This document shows positions 1-12,856 of a DNA stretch of 64,000 nt, piece by piece. The position numbers and the translations under genes were made by a program. Position 1 is the first letter of the stretch; each line of letters opens with the position of its first letter. Source of the stretch: Primula veris (lineage: Eukaryota; Streptophyta; Magnoliopsida; Ericales; Primulaceae); contig OY821746.1 of assembly GCA_963682055.1 (NCBI GenBank), positions 5,925,992 through 5,989,991 of the forward strand, given 5' to 3'. The notes beneath the pieces are model-generated. The model saw only the letters and a list, made by a program, of their open reading frames with translations, had not been told where the DNA came from and did no database searches.

Positions 1-3000
1 TTTCCCTCTTGTTCCAGTAGAATCCAGCACTAGCTGTGATGGCTATCGATAGGCAGATAAACAACATATTGAGAACAGCTCGGGAAGAGTATGAATACTT
101 TTTATTGGTGTTTTGGTCAATTGGGTATATGTAATACCTTGTCAATATACCCATAAAGAAGAGAAAAATAACAAATGATGAAGCGATTATTAGTCCAAGC
201 CAAAGCCATGAGTTAGGACCAAGGATTGGGGAGATGGGCAGGTCTTTCGGGCTTGGCTTGAACCATTTAGTTTGGATGTGTGTTTTGCTTTGATTTTTAG
301 GCTCGTTTTCTCTGGTGACATATGCTTCGATTTTGAGATTCAAGTTTGAGATTTGAGAGGCTGTGTTTGACATGGGTAGGAGTAGGTCTAACATTGTCAG
401 GTCTGAGGAGTCTTTGAAAGCGGCTAAAAGAAGGATTTTAGGGGCGTTGAGGTTTAAGGTTTGGTTCATAAAAGCTAGTTCTCTAATTATAGAAAAGAAA
501 GGGGTTATTCCACTACCACCGCTCACCATCACCAGTGTGTCGTGCCTGCATTTAGAAAAGTTGATTGTTAAATAAAAACTTCATAACATTAATTTCTCAC
601 TTATGCGGACCGAGTCTAAACTCAACACTAACTTTAGTGATCCGTTTAATGAGACTTGGAATCACACGAGTTGTGAAAGACACGTGAACAGTATACCTTA
701 AGAAATCTAATGAAGTGGGACCATAAGGGCCTTCGATCGAGACATTGAGGTGATCGATTGAAGAAGGTGAAGAGACCATTTGATAGAGCTTCTTGGTCCA
801 ACTTCCTTCACCCTTAATGATCACACTGAGTTTCTCTGGCTCAAGGCTACTGCTTGAACTTATTGTAAATGGATGCCATTGTTGCTTGGAAATGCTAGCC
901 ACATTTATGAACATTATGCTAGTTGGGCTGTACCTCAATTCTGCAATAAATTGTTTATGTGTTAAATTAGACTTTGAGCATTAAATTGAAGCAATAACTT
1001 TCAGGTAAATATGCTATTTGTGAATCTTGGGTTAGTTGTTGAGCAATAGGAGTAATAAATAATCTTAGTGTGGTACACCACTATGGGCATGATATTTAAT
1101 TAAATAAACTAATTTATACAATTACCTTTAGTTTTGGAAAAGGAGAGTTCTAGAGTTTCACAAGGCAAAACCCGCGCAGAGACAAGCCGTGCCCCATTTC
1201 TTGATTGCAGAAACCGGAGAAAACGGTCCACCATGAAGAGGTAGAAACCAGGAAGCATTATGCATGAGTAAGATATACCCACATGAAAGACGAAGAAGAC
1301 AACGAACAATATGTAGAGGTAATGTGTGTAGAAGAACAACTCAAACATCTTCCGGCGTATCCAAGGTAAGGTTGTTGCCCATAAGACCAGACCGAACAGA
1401 AGGGCTAATTCACCCGCCACGTTGGATACCCCGGTATTGTCCCATTTCCACATCTGGAAAAGGATAGGTAATTAACTCATCTGAACATACATGTTTATAT
1501 TTTATTTATTTTATTTTAGAATCATAAAGATGTTTATTTATTTATTTACCTCAGATAGTTCTTGAGTAGCAGCCCAATATATGATGTAACAGATACCATG
1601 AGCAGTGAAAAGGGTCATGGTTATGTGACCTAGCCATATATGGTACTTAATGCTAGCCTCGGACGTTAGACCGAACAGTGGAAGAATCGACGAGGCACGT
1701 GTCACAGGGTAAAACAAGAAGGCCAAAACTATATTGCCAACAAGCCCTAGCCTTAGAGCTGCACTATCTAATTTCGCTTCCCATCTGAAAACATGATAAT
1801 AAAGTTTTATCGAATTTACTCTATAAAATCCTCAACTGATGTTTGCATACTGTTTGTACGATAAAATTTAAATCACTTTGTATTCATTTATATTTTACTA
1901 AATTTCCGCTTAAAATTATGAATATAATTCTTAGTGAAAAAATACTATAGGTTTAACATAAAGAGGTTGAGGTTTATTAGCTTAGTATATATATGAACAA
2001 CTAGAGATGAGAAATTAGGTTTGAAAGAATGTTTGCTACTTTTGCTATGAAATTTTCAAATCATGGAAACAACTTGAGTTTACTTGAAGCAGTAAAATGG
2101 CTGATATTGTAATCACATCATCTCTTAGCTAGAAACAAAAGAGAATTGCATCGTTACTGACGTCACTTCCTCTGCGTGATCTTAAATTAAAACTTTAGAG
2201 AAACATAAGAAAAAAGAAAAGGCCCCAAACAAATTTGATGTGTATCATGAGAACTGCTAGCTATTAGCTAATATAATTTATCAACTGAATAACCAACATA
2301 AAAATAAGATAATAGAAATTAGCTTGTATACCAAAAGGGTGGCTGAATCATTTAACTTGAAAGTTGTGTGTAAAACAAAAAAGATCCGGACATTTCATGA
2401 ACTATAACGTAGGATAGAAGGTGATGACTTTTTCTCTTTTTTTCTAATTAAATAAACTCTATAAATTCAATTTATACTTTCTCTGTGGAAAAAATTGGTG
2501 AGTGATTTTTTTTTTATTCAGTCCGAATGAATTGTTGTGGACTAATGAATTGGTTAAACAAGTCACAAACTTGTATTGGTTTTGGTTTTGTCTTGTTACC
2601 TTTTCATCTAATAATATATCTTCCGATCCAAGGCTATATCTAATGATCCGAATTAGTCCATTCAGGTTAAATGGAAATTGACCCTTTCGGGAAAAAAAAC
2701 ACGCGATTTATTTTAAGATAGTGGGAGTTATGTATGTTCTCAAGTGCAAATTGTTTGCTTAATGACTTATTAATTTATTTAGTTAAGTACTTTGAGTCAA
2801 AGTGACGACACACATTAAAATAAAGACTATTTGGATTGTTTTTGGCTTACTTCAACATCGATTTACCTTACAGTCCCTTCATTTTCAGAAAGCACGGCTA
2901 ATATGACAAATTCTACTAGTGTCATAGTCAGTTTCGCTATTTTCCTCGGGAAAAAAAGGTAGTTCTAGGGTTTTCTCTATTGTTAAACAGTGTATATTTG

Positions 3001-5016
3001 TATGTTTGAAGATATTGCAATGAAAGAATTAATATAATTTTCTTACACTTCCTCCCCATGCTTTGCAGCTGACTTTGGGGTGATCTTGGCAAAACTGATC
3101 CTCAAGTAAGTCGAGAAAGACCAAACCAAGAGAGCCATAAACATCACAAAGAAAGCTAGCTCCGTCCTGGTCACAATGCCTAGTCCTTTTATTATCATAG
3201 GCCTTCTCCATATGGCCAATTTGTCATGTTGTTTTGCGTTGCTGTTTGATAAGAATTAATTAGTTATAAGAAAAGCCACCAAGACTTAAAAGTTAAAACT
3301 ATGGTAATTGTGTAACCATTCAAAATAATAGAATGATCAGCTAATTAATTTATTTTAGAATTGCAAACAAACAAACATATAGAGAAGGAATGAAGGTATA
3401 CATTAATTGATGATGTTTTTATATTTACCTCAAAACAATATGAGAACTGATTCGTTTCCCCAAGTGGAGATATAAAGAACCCAAGACAGCAATGAATAGA
3501 ACCGGAAATGTGAACATTATGATAGTTGTACCTGCATGCCATAAGGTAATCTGTATCAACCAAACTATACAAACAAAATAGATATCGCAATATGAGATAA
3601 GTAGAGGATTAAAATAATGAAAGATCTTATGAAATCTAAAGTCTTTGTAGAAATAATGTTAACTCGTCTCATTTTATCAAGAGTCTGTATATGTTTGTGC
3701 ATTTATATATACTAACTAATGTAGCCCTATATATTTTTGAGTTCATGAAACACCATAGATGGAAGACAAACTCGAGTTCGAATGAGTGTTACGTAATAAC
3801 TTTATACCCGTTTCTGCTTATCAAAATAAAATAAAATTATACCCGTTTCTTTCCTATTTTTCATATGAGTTCCAAATTCGAATAGAGAGATGGTAAATAT
3901 GTAAGGAGACCTAATTATTTAGGCCCACTAAAGATTTGGTATTTTCTTGTGTTATCTCTTTTAAAAAGAATTTGTTATAAAACTGTACAGTACTATTTAG
4001 ATCAACTCTAACAACAAAATTATACTCTTTGAAAAATATTAAGTCCAACAAAAAAGAAACTGAGAATAAAATTATTATCAAAGAGTAATTAATTACTATA
4101 ATTAGTTCGTTGCATACGAAAGAATGGCCAATCAGATGTTAGAGTAAATAATCAGTTTAGAAAAAAATACGAAAAAAAAAATATGAAAAAATGTTTGTCG
4201 ATCAATAAAGAAAATGAGAGTGTAATTTTTATGAACGAATTATATTTAGTAATGACTACTCATCCGTTTGGTATCAACTTTTTCAGTCAAAAACATGCTT
4301 TCAAAAAGCAGTAAGAAAAAATCTTAAAAAAATCAACTTTCAACGTATTGATTTTTTATATTTATTTTGATAAATTTCACAATATCTTGTCGAGAAATGA
4401 ACAAGTAACACGTCAAACATAAGAATAAAATTTTAGTTGAGATACGATCAATATTTATTTAAATTCTAAAAATTATGACGAAAAAGCTACCAAAATCTCC
4501 AAAATGTATGACTTTTTTGTTTTTACCTTTTCTAGTTATATTTCTCAAAAATTTACATTTTTAAAAGCTAAAAAAAAAACAGTGATACCAAACGCATGTG
4601 ATTTTATAAAAGCAAAAAGCTAAAAAATATAACAATTAAAGTTGATGACAAACATTTGTTTCAACTGTATGGGAGGGTAGAATTGCAATTAACAAATTGT
4701 ATTCACCCATTTCTCAATTGCAACTAGCTATGTGCATGTTAAAACTATAACTCAAGACGTTTATATGGTGTCATATGGACGCAAGTGAAGACAATATGAT
4801 TTTACTCAAGGAAAAATGCTGAATTTTACATAATTTGGTATTTTTACCTTGAGTCCCAAAGTAAGTTGAAGCTGTATCAGCCCTAATACTGGGTAGCCAT
4901 TTTTCCCTATATAGATTAGTTGGGTATACGACCCACAAAAAGAGATAACCTAAAAGCACCAACATAACTAAACCCAGTATCATTGCTCGACCAAGGTTTA
5001 CTCCTCTTGAATCCAT
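1..5016 (-). CDS. FRO: Ferric reduction oxidase (FRO family), 3'-truncated by the window edge
   Basis: Plasma-membrane-type ferric-chelate reductase: moves electrons from NADPH through FAD and hemes to reduce extracellular Fe(III). I assembled seven exons on the minus strand with GT/AG borders and consistent phases: 4848-5016, 3429-3531, 3047-3241, 1550-1784, 1126-1453, 697-940 and 1-545. They give about 606 codons; the family is usually 700-750 aa, so the C-terminus lies beyond base 1. Visible hallmarks: N-terminal membrane segment followed by WLPSIRA and TYFGTQG; heme-region histidines in YHIWLGH, FTAHGICY, FFYTHYLYILF and FVFHVGIS; FAD site HPFTISSSSS; NADPH-site VSGGSGITPFFS and GPYGPTS; two further membrane segments near the window edge. 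The start ATG at 5016 gives a short tail before the first membrane helix. The 1.3-kb first intron and 1.26-kb third intron are AT-rich. The sequence looks closest to the FRO2/4/5 clade, which I judge from memory only. Confidence 0.93.
4263..4597. mobile_element. Small TIR element (MITE-like) in FRO intron 1
   Basis: CGTTTGGTATCA at 4265-4276 is matched in inverse orientation by TGATACCAAACG at 4583-4594. The matched arms extend imperfectly inward through poly-T/poly-A and AAGC-rich sequence. Length about 330 bp with no coding capacity. No clear target duplication could be read, so the class is open. Confidence 0.4.
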
Positions 5017-8000
5017 ATGTATTGGCTTTTTTTTTCTTTTTCTTCTCACTAAAAACGAGCCACTTAATTCATTCTGGAAGTATGTGCATATTACCTTTAA
5101 ATAGTGCCTCATTAGTTGCATGATACACGTCTTATATTAATCAGAATTTTGTTTTTATGGAAATCTATTTATAAAACTATTATAGCATTCTTGCTTAGAG
5201 ATAAAAAGAAATTCCATTTTGGAAGTTGACTTTTGGCAAAATGCATGGTTCATGCAACTTGTAGCACGTAATGCATATGGGAGTGGTGTTTTAAGCACTA
5301 ATTGTGATGCTTATTTAGAAGAGAGCTCGTGTTTGGTTTGAGACTTACGCGTGGTGCAAGTGTGGTGGGCATGCATGCACTTGTGTAAATACTGACGTGT
5401 CAATATCTTACATAAAAAGTTTAAAATCATGTGGTAATAATTTGGATGAGTGATGATAGACACACGACTTGCACATAATTTATAAACTCTCTATTTATGA
5501 AATACATATTTATACTTTCAAATATATATAAAATACAATATATAATTTAATAAATTAAAATCTAAATATTCAACATAATAAAAATTCAATCTACTAAAAA
5601 TCTAAATAAAAATATAGTAAAACTCTAGTTGAGTTATCCTAAATTTAAATATTAATAAAAAATAATAAAAAAATATTAAATATAGTATTACTAATATATA
5701 TATATACACCCACATACTCTATACATGTATATTTGGAGGGATACAAAATATTTTTTAATAAAAATATATTATTATACATGTAAATGAGTGTGCGATACAT
5801 GTAATGTAGTGTGCATGTAAGTGACAAATTTGTGTGAATATATTTTTTCAATTTGGAATTCAAATTTTCTCAAGTTAGATATGTCAATTTTTTGGTCATG
5901 TAATCGTTTTTTCATATGTATTCGTAATTATTATTTTTCTCTTAAATCAAACGTTTTATTTTATTTCTAAAGTGTTTGTTTAAAAAAATCTGTAAATTTT
6001 GACTTTTTATATTTTTTTGGGTATTTAATAATATTACTACCTTATAAATTGCTAAGGAAATAATTAAACTTATTTTTTTTTTATAAAATATCAAATTTTA
6101 CAGATTTTTTAAACAAACACTTTATAAATAAAATAAAACGTTATTTTAAGAAAAAAAATTGATTTTTTTACAAATACATATAAAAAAAAGAATAATATGA
6201 CCAAATCTTGAACTATGTAATCAAATTTGAACCCAATAATTTGTCATCTTAGCAGGGGCGGAGTCAGAACCAAATATTTTGGATTGTAAAAATAAAAACA
6301 CATAATATTTTTCGAATTGTAAAGACCAGAAAATCGGGATTTTATATATATTTTTACCCCGATTTCTTAATTTTTTCGTTTTGTATCCGTTTTTTTTTCC
6401 TTTTTGGTCAATTTTAATATTTTTTTCAAACTCTAAAAAAAAAGAAGATGCAGCAATAAAATCAGTCATGTGCCGAAATTTTCAGCATTTGAAAATTCAT
6501 CAAAAATAAAATAAAAATTAGAAAATAAGGTAAAATAAATAAAAACTAAGAAATGAAAAGTATAAAGAAACAAAGGTATAAAAATGTGAAATTAAGAAAG
6601 CGAGCTATTAAAAGAAAAAATATGAACGAACAAAGGTATACAAATATCAAAAATTCAGAAAAGCCAAACTTATTCTATTAAATACTCAAGTTTACATATA
6701 TTCACTTTGCATATATATAAACAAACAACCATATATGTTACACAATTTTATTGCATACAAACAAACAAACAAAAAATTCTTTTAAATTTTATTTGCAATA
6801 CCACTATATGTTATTATTATTAATCACCCTGTCTCTAATTAAGTGTATGCAACAAATTTACTATTTTACCCTTTATATACTTACCATTTATGACTACAAC
6901 AATAATAATTTTTAGGAAAGAATTTACCCACATTAACTTTAATTATGATATTTATAAGGACAATATTGGTAAATTATGTATCAAAATTTAATATTCTTAA
7001 AAAGTATCAATTTATAAGGGGGAGACTTAAAAATGGACGGATGGACTATTATATTTTAATTTTTCCAAATATGTGTGTCATATTGTATCAACATGGTATA
7101 TAAGTTGGTGTCATAGTGTATTCAATTGCTTATTACTTTTTTTTATATATCATTATTAACAACACATAAAAAGTCATAGTATTTTATTATAGTAACAAAT
7201 ATATAATTTTGAAAGTGATTGATATAAAATATAATTAAAGGGTTGCGAGAATATATTATATATAAATTATTTTGAAAAATACTATTAAAAAAATTATTTT
7301 GAATATATTATATATAAATTACTTTGAAAAATATATTATACATAAATAATTTCTGAAAATTGTAATGTTGCAATGCCTCTCGTACTATAGCACTTCGATA
7401 GCTTATATAAGACTAATATAAGTACCAAATTATGTTGGAAAAGTTGTTGTTCAGTGACTACAACTTATATAAGTACCAAATTATGTTGGAAAAATTGTTG
7501 TTTAGTGGCTGAATAAATATTGAACTGTTAATTTGATTTAAAAAAAATTATTATTTTAAAAAAGAAATTGTACTATTAATTGGTCACCATGTGCATGTGA
7601 AGCTTTCTTTTTAATTTTAATATAGTAGGAGTACTTTTGAATGATCCCTTAAATGACCAAGTTAGTGTTGCTAAAATTATTGCTGAATTACCGTTGCCAT
7701 GTGTGTGACTTCCTTTTAATATAGCAGGAGTACTTCTCTATCTCTCCCTTAAAATCTCTCGGTACACTCTTACTATTAAATATATGTGGGATAAACCCAT
7801 CATAACCCTACGGATCGGGTCTTGAAAAAAAGATGTTCTAACTTTTGTCGGGTCGGAGTCTGTCTTTTTTTTTTCACTCATAAAAATAATCGGGTCGAGA
7901 AACTCGAAACACTTCTTGAGATTTACGGGCCGAGTCTCGACCTTAACTCACCTCTGATCAAAATTGGTCTAACAAAAACTTCAATTTTCAAAACTGATAT

Positions 8001-8832
8001 TTTTGCATCAAAAGTTGGATTTCCAAAAAAAAAATCTAGTTTAATTCTTTACCCAAAAACAAGTAATAAGTTAATTAACTAATTGCAGCCCAACTTTAAA
8101 AAACAGTTGGAAGCCTAAAAACTGTCGTCGATAGCCTCCGCCAATCACCGATCGAAAAGAGAAAGACAAGCCATTGTCAGCCTGCTCAATTTCCTTGGTA
8201 TGATATCTAAAATTCTCTCAGTCACGTCTTCGCCCATAGAAAAGCAAGAATCTCGAGCCTTCGATTTGGAAGAATGATTAAGATGCAGACATACGCTCAT
8301 CCTTAAAGAGTTAATTTCTCCCAACCTTTGGCAACAACTTACCAAGACAGGAAATCATAATTGTACCATTTTGATTTTCATATTCATTATCATAGTTTCC
8401 TTGAATTATTTTTTCATATACTGTACTTGTAAATATTCTAGCACATACATTATTTTCCAATTATAGACTAGCTAGTATATCCGACTACAAAAACAAGCAA
8501 AAGAAGCAGAAAAAGTGCTCCTGTAGGAGTAATTGTTATCCAGCAGATTTCACTTGTTAGTAGCCAGAGGAAATTTTGGTTGAAAACTAAAAGCCTTAAA
8601 AGTCCAAGACCACTAGTAATAGTTTGTGTCACACTCTATCTCTATATGGACCCAAAAAGCACCACGCATATTTGTTTCACACCATACCATTTTTCTAATC
8701 TATATCACTCGAAAATGATCACCACAAAAGTTTCAAAACACTCACACCACCACTTATTCCCTTTACTTATAGGTAGACTCAAGTTAGTTTTCACAATCAA
8801 GTCGTAGAACCTAGATAATCAATCTTGTTACT
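5017..8832. other. AT-rich intergenic region between FRO and FAD4
   Basis: No convincing gene. It contains a foldback element (5884-6213), a transposon-end-like motif GGGGCGGAGTCAG at about 6255-6267, and several imperfect direct duplications. About 54 bp is repeated at 7414-7464 and 7468-7518 (ATAAGTACCAAATTATGTTGG). A TATATTATATATAAATTA repeat lies at about 7250-7320. A third pair at about 7585-7640 and 7690-7740 shares TATAG(T/C)AGGAGTACTT. Short open frames here are low complexity. The divergent promoters of FRO and FAD4 should lie at the two ends. Confidence 0.6.
5884..6213. mobile_element. Long foldback / MITE-like inverted repeat
   Basis: The left arm from 5891 (TTTGGTCATGTAATC, then CATATGTATTCGTAA, CGTTTTATTTTATTTCTAAA and GTGTTTGTTTAAAAAAATCT) returns as an imperfect reverse complement on the right, ending GACCAAA at 6199-6205. 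Each arm is about 100 bp and the centre is about 100 bp of AT-rich DNA. Arm similarity is high enough for a long stem. No coding capacity. Confidence 0.6.
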
Positions 8833-9711
8833 ATGTCTACTCTATCTCAACACCATTACCAGCTACTTAGACCCCGATACAATCACCAAAAAACCCGACC
8901 GGTACGAACCTATTGCTTAATCACCACCACAACCGCAAAACCGCAGCTCACAAAACCTCTGACCACATCAAATACGGACCGGGTTACTATCAATGACCCG
9001 ACTCTGAAATCAACATGGTCACACCGAGCCTGGGTAGCAGGAGGGTGTACCACACTGGCGTTATCTCTGGGTAAATGCGTGACTGGCGCAATAGAGTCGC
9101 ACATATGGGTAGAGCCATTATTGGCTGGCCTGGTCGGTTACGTGCTAGCCGACCTAGGCTCAGGAGTCTACCATTGGGGCATCGACAACTACGGCGACTC
9201 CAGAACCCCAATATTAGGTTCCCAAATTGATGCTTTCCAAGGCCACCATAAGTGGCCATGGACCATAACCCGTCGACAATTCGCGAACAACCTCCATTCT
9301 TTAGCTAAAGTTATTACATTCACGGTGCTCCCAGTAGATATAATATCTAACGAACCGGTTCTACATGGATTTGTAGCCTTATTTGCAGGGTGTATAATGT
9401 TTAGTCAGCAGTTCCATGCGTGGGCCCATGGGACTAAGAGCCGACTCCCTGCGCCTGTGGTGGCGCTGCAAGATATGGGAGTGCTTGTGTCTCGCTCCCA
9501 GCATGGTGCACACCACCGCGCGCCGTATAATAATAATTATTGTATAGTGAGTGGGGTGTGGAATGAGTTGTTGGATGAGTTTAAAGTGTTTGAGGCTTTA
9601 GAGATGGTGTTGTTCTTTAAGCTAGGAGTTCGACCGCGGTCATGGAGTGAGCCAAATTCGGATTGGACGGAGGAAGCTGACGAACTTCCTTTACAATTAA
9701 CACTTCATTGA
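8833..9711 (+). CDS. FAD4: Fatty acid desaturase 4 (plastid phosphatidylglycerol 16:0 desaturase)
   Basis: Intronless 292-aa protein of the FAD4/Kua-type membrane desaturase family. In plants FAD4 introduces the trans-delta-3 double bond into the sn-2 palmitate of phosphatidylglycerol in plastids. The first 50 or so residues are Ser/Thr/basic-rich with few acids, as expected for a transit peptide. The mature part starts near 54 (DPTLKSTWSHRAW). His-rich di-iron motifs are intact: YHWGIDNYGD (H114), QGHHKWPW (H138, H139), HAWAH (195-199) and QHGAHHRAPYNNNYC (H224, H227, H228). Hydrophobic stretches lie at about 66-85, 91-110 and 172-193. Its GC content is clearly higher than the flanks. A decayed second copy lies 2.3 kb downstream on the same strand. 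A close paralog of FAD4 (FAD4-like) is the only serious alternative. Confidence 0.93.
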   Translation: MSTLSQHHYQLLRPRYNHQKTRPVRTYCLITTTTAKPQLTKPLTTSNTDRVTINDPTLKSTWSHRAWVAGGCTTLALSLGKCVTGAIESHIWVEPLLAGLVGYVLADLGSGVYHWGIDNYGDSRTPILGSQIDAFQGHHKWPWTITRRQFANNLHSLAKVITFTVLPVDIISNEPVLHGFVALFAGCIMFSQQFHAWAHGTKSRLPAPVVALQDMGVLVSRSQHGAHHRAPYNNNYCIVSGVWNELLDEFKVFEALEMVLFFKLGVRPRSWSEPNSDWTEEADELPLQLTLH

Positions 9712-10675
9712 TTTATTGTGTTTATTTGTAACTTGCAAGGGATGTTCCCGTCAGGTTAGCTTAGGACCGATATTGTCAATAAAATTATTGAATACTTGTA
9801 TAATTTCAGATAAGGGCATGGACTGTTTGGTTATGTGATGTATATGATTTGTGAATAAAATTGCGTGTAACTCATGTTATGCTCAGTCATGAATGGTTAT
9901 GTTCCGAACAGGAAGCTTGATATAGAGTTTTAAAGCTGATGTAGTGATTCTCTCGCCTATAATTCGTTTATTTTTCCAAGCAAGTTCCGATAATTCATCT
10001 TTGTTCTGGCTGCATACACCGAACCCTTTATTCTTAATATCTCAACAAAACTGAAGATGATAAAGAGATGCCTGAAGGACGGAGTTCAAACTTCCGCCAA
10101 ATATCTTGCCTACTTTTAGGCATGGTATTTAATTTTGTCATCTTTACTCTATCGAATGGCGTTGAACACACTTTGAGTTGATCGTCACTCTAATTATTAT
10201 AGTTGTAAGCGGGCTTCGGGTTTTGCATTTGTGCAAATAAATTGGCCTATGGCTTGTTTGCTAGTAACCTTAGATAAAAAGCTAGATTTTTTAGGTTGTA
10301 AGAGTAGTCAGAACGCCAAAATTTTAAGTTGCCTAACCAAATAGGCAAATACAGTCTGATTCTAAGCAAAAACAAAACAAAAACTAAATAAAAAAAGGCC
10401 AAAAAATAAGGGAAGAATAAGGCATAATTATGAAGGACAGAAGGAAGAAATATATGTCAGCTATAGATCTGTATCATAGAGAGGAGGGTTTGGCAATGGC
10501 TAATGTAATTTAGGGTTGATAAATACTAGTATTAGTACTATCAAGGTAATTTGATGCGAAGGTGTTATTAGTTTGGCATGGAAGTTTGAAAAGGCAAGTC
10601 TCTGTGAAAAAGTGAAGTTACGTAATACATAAAAAATAAATAAAAAATGAACGTGTTTCGTAATTAATATATATA

Positions 10676-11515
10676 TAGTAGGGGTCTGTTAGGGTCGGAA
10701 TACGACCCGTAAACACTCAACTCGTATCCCGATCCGATAAAAGTCGGGACCTGAATTTTTCGGGACCCGAATTTTTGGGATCCCGTGGGATCGGGATTAG
10801 TTTATCCCGAATCTCACGACAACGTCATTTTTTATAAACAATTTTCATTTAATAAGTCTAAAAATGTTATTAACACGAAACATAATACTAGTTTAAAAAT
10901 AATATTCCTAATAAATGATTTTTTTTTTAACATGTAATAGAAAAAATAGTGTGAAACTATAAATAATAAAGTAGATAAAAAAAATTGATACGTTTTTTAT
11001 CAGATTCTTTTAGTATTTAGTTTTATTCACAAAATAAACAATTATCATAAGAAACAATTATCATAATTATAATTTTTATAATCGGAAAATAACGATTATT
11101 TATCTTTTTTAAAGTAACAATATAACTTTTTAATTTAATTATATTTTTTATTTTAATAGTTTTATATATTCAAAAGTACAAATCTATATTATACTTATAT
11201 AATTATAACTAATATATGGAACAAAAAATATTGTAGCTCATATGACAGAGTGATTACATTGTATGCTAGAGATACAATGTTCGATTCTCATAACTTACAT
11301 GATATAAATTAATTTATATTTTAGTATTGAAATAATAAAAATTATGTTATATAATATAAAATATAAATTAATAAAAAAACCAGGTCGGGTCGGGACACTC
11401 GACGAAATCAAAATTGCCATCCGATATTTTCGGGTCAGGACTTCTCGGATCAGAAAATTTTGGGCACGGGTCGGGTCAGGATTTCGAGATTTTCCCCCGA
11501 CCCTAGTATACAGAG
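10676..11515. mobile_element. Non-autonomous element with GGGTCGGG-rich ends
   Basis: The left end (about 10690-10800) is rich in GGGTCGG, TCGGGACC and CCGATCC words. The right end (about 11380-11510) carries GGTCGGGTCGGGACAC and closes with CCCCCGACCCT, so the ends are roughly inverted (AGGGTCGG at both). The middle, about 500 bp, is very AT-rich and includes a tRNA-Ala-like segment. No open frame of note and no clean target duplication. Confidence 0.45.
11227..11299 (+). repeat. Degenerate tRNA-Ala-like sequence (SINE head or tRNA pseudogene)
   Basis: The segment TGTAGCTCATATGACAGAG resembles the A-box/D-arm of plant tRNA-Ala, and TGTTCGATTCTC resembles the B-box/T-loop, at the spacing expected of a tRNA. 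The anticodon region reads TTGTATG where tRNA-Ala(TGC) has TTGCATG. The acceptor stem is lost. The middle also forms a perfect 9-bp stem, ACATTGTAT at 11256-11264 with ATACAATGT at 11272-11280. It is not a working tRNA gene; a tRNA-derived SINE head is the likely origin. Confidence 0.45.
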
Positions 11516-12002
11516 TGTACCAGTAGTAGTAATTTTTCAATTTTTTTATAAATGTGTTACATCGTGGGTAATCAAATTATTTAGTATTTTCGGTCACGTC
11601 TATCGGTATCAATGATACCAAGTGAAAATGGCCAAGTCGGAAAGCAACGGAGCTTACTTACTAGTAGTTAGAAATTGGGATCTCCGGTCCAGTTTGAGCT
11701 ATTATCTTCCCCATGGACTTCAATTCACAAGGGCCTTATAATTTCTCTTTCCATACTATTGGACTAGTAAAAAATGCATGGCCATATACAATTGTTTCCA
11801 ATGTTTATTTAGTTCCTGAATTATACTTGGTATGATTTATACAAATATCTTTTTCACTTTTGTAATGTTTACACGTATCTTCATCATTTCTGTAAAGGCC
11901 ATGAGTACAGGTATATCTCTAGTTCCTGATTTAGGTTTGGTCTTTTAAAGTTAAATTTAGGACTTTAAGGGTTAAAATGTTAGCGACACTTATTTCTCGC
12001 TT

Positions 12003-12468
12003 GCCTTCTCTTTCTTATCTATAAATGGCTTTAGTCTATCACTTAGCGACAATTCGCCAATAAAAATTCCAGTCAAGCTCAACTTGTGACCCTGGCGGTT
12101 ATTCCTCTACTAATATTCTATCACGATCCAACTTTGAACGGATTTATTGCAACTTTTTTCTGCTTCATGTTGTTCAGCCAGCAAGTTCATGCATGGGCCC
12201 ACACCTCGAAAAGCCATTTGCCACCTCTTGTGGTGTCCCTGCAAGAAATCGGAGTTCTCGTATCGCAGAAGGATCACGGGCCCACCACAGAGAGCCGCAT
12301 AACAATAACTATTGCATAGTGGGAGGTATGTTGAATACATTGTTAGATGAGATGAAATTTTGGGTTATTCTGGAAAAGTTTTTATTTTCCATCCTCGGCT
12401 TGCGGCCCAGGTCATGGGATGATCATAATGCTAACTGGACGGAACAAACCGAGAAGACACGCACTTGA
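12003..12468 (+). pseudogene. FAD4-like pseudogene fragment
   Basis: C-terminal half of a FAD4 copy. Homology begins near the HHKWPWTITRRQFAN region, with in-frame TAG codons at 12032-12034 and 12044-12046, then continues through PLLIFYHDPTLNGF, HAWAH and SLQEIGVLVSQKDHG. One base is missing in CACGGGCCC near 12279. The frame then shifts to give AHHREPHNNNYC and LLDEMKFWVILEKFLF, ending with a WTEQTEKTRT tail. The 5' half, including the transit peptide and first His motif, is absent. The intact FAD4 upstream on the same strand makes tandem duplication followed by decay the simplest history. Confidence 0.9.
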
Positions 12469-12856
12469 GGAATTCGTATCTATCCGCTTTTTACTCTCTC
12501 AGCCGCAAACTAATAATATCAAACTGTACGACTTGCAACTAAAAATAATTCAAGTTGAACCTTTCTGATGGGTAGATTAAATAAGCTCTCGTGAAAGATG
12601 AAAAAAAAAAGAAGGAACTAAAGCTTCCTTCACTGTGATTATATAAATGTATCAAGGCTGTTTGATTAAAGAAGGTTGTGCTACAAAGTTGGAACATTAA
12701 ATCATCGAAGTCTATCTCCAATGTGTCTGTATAAAGAACTAAAGCAGAAAATCTTGTATTCATTCCCCTGTATAAGGTGTGAATTAACATTAAACTCGCT
12801 CTAATCTTAAGAGTAGTTCACCTATACTCTTACCAATTATATGGGTTATGGCTAAG

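Larger units (their letters stand above)
9712..12002. other. Intergenic region with a GGGTCGGG-type repeat
   Basis: No gene seen. The 3' flank of FAD4 carries ordinary AT-rich sequence to about 10670. A repeat with GGGTCGGG/CCCGACCC ends follows (10676-11515). From about 11815 to 11960 the short phrases (A)GTTCCTGA.TTA and T.ACACGTATCT recur imperfectly, which suggests another degraded repeat. Confidence 0.55.

Noticed and set aside
8145..8345. Minus-strand frame with MGEDVTERILDIIPRKL
   Set aside because: It looks mildly protein-like and could be a gene fragment, but it is short, has no splice context or recognisable family, and was not listed as a gene.
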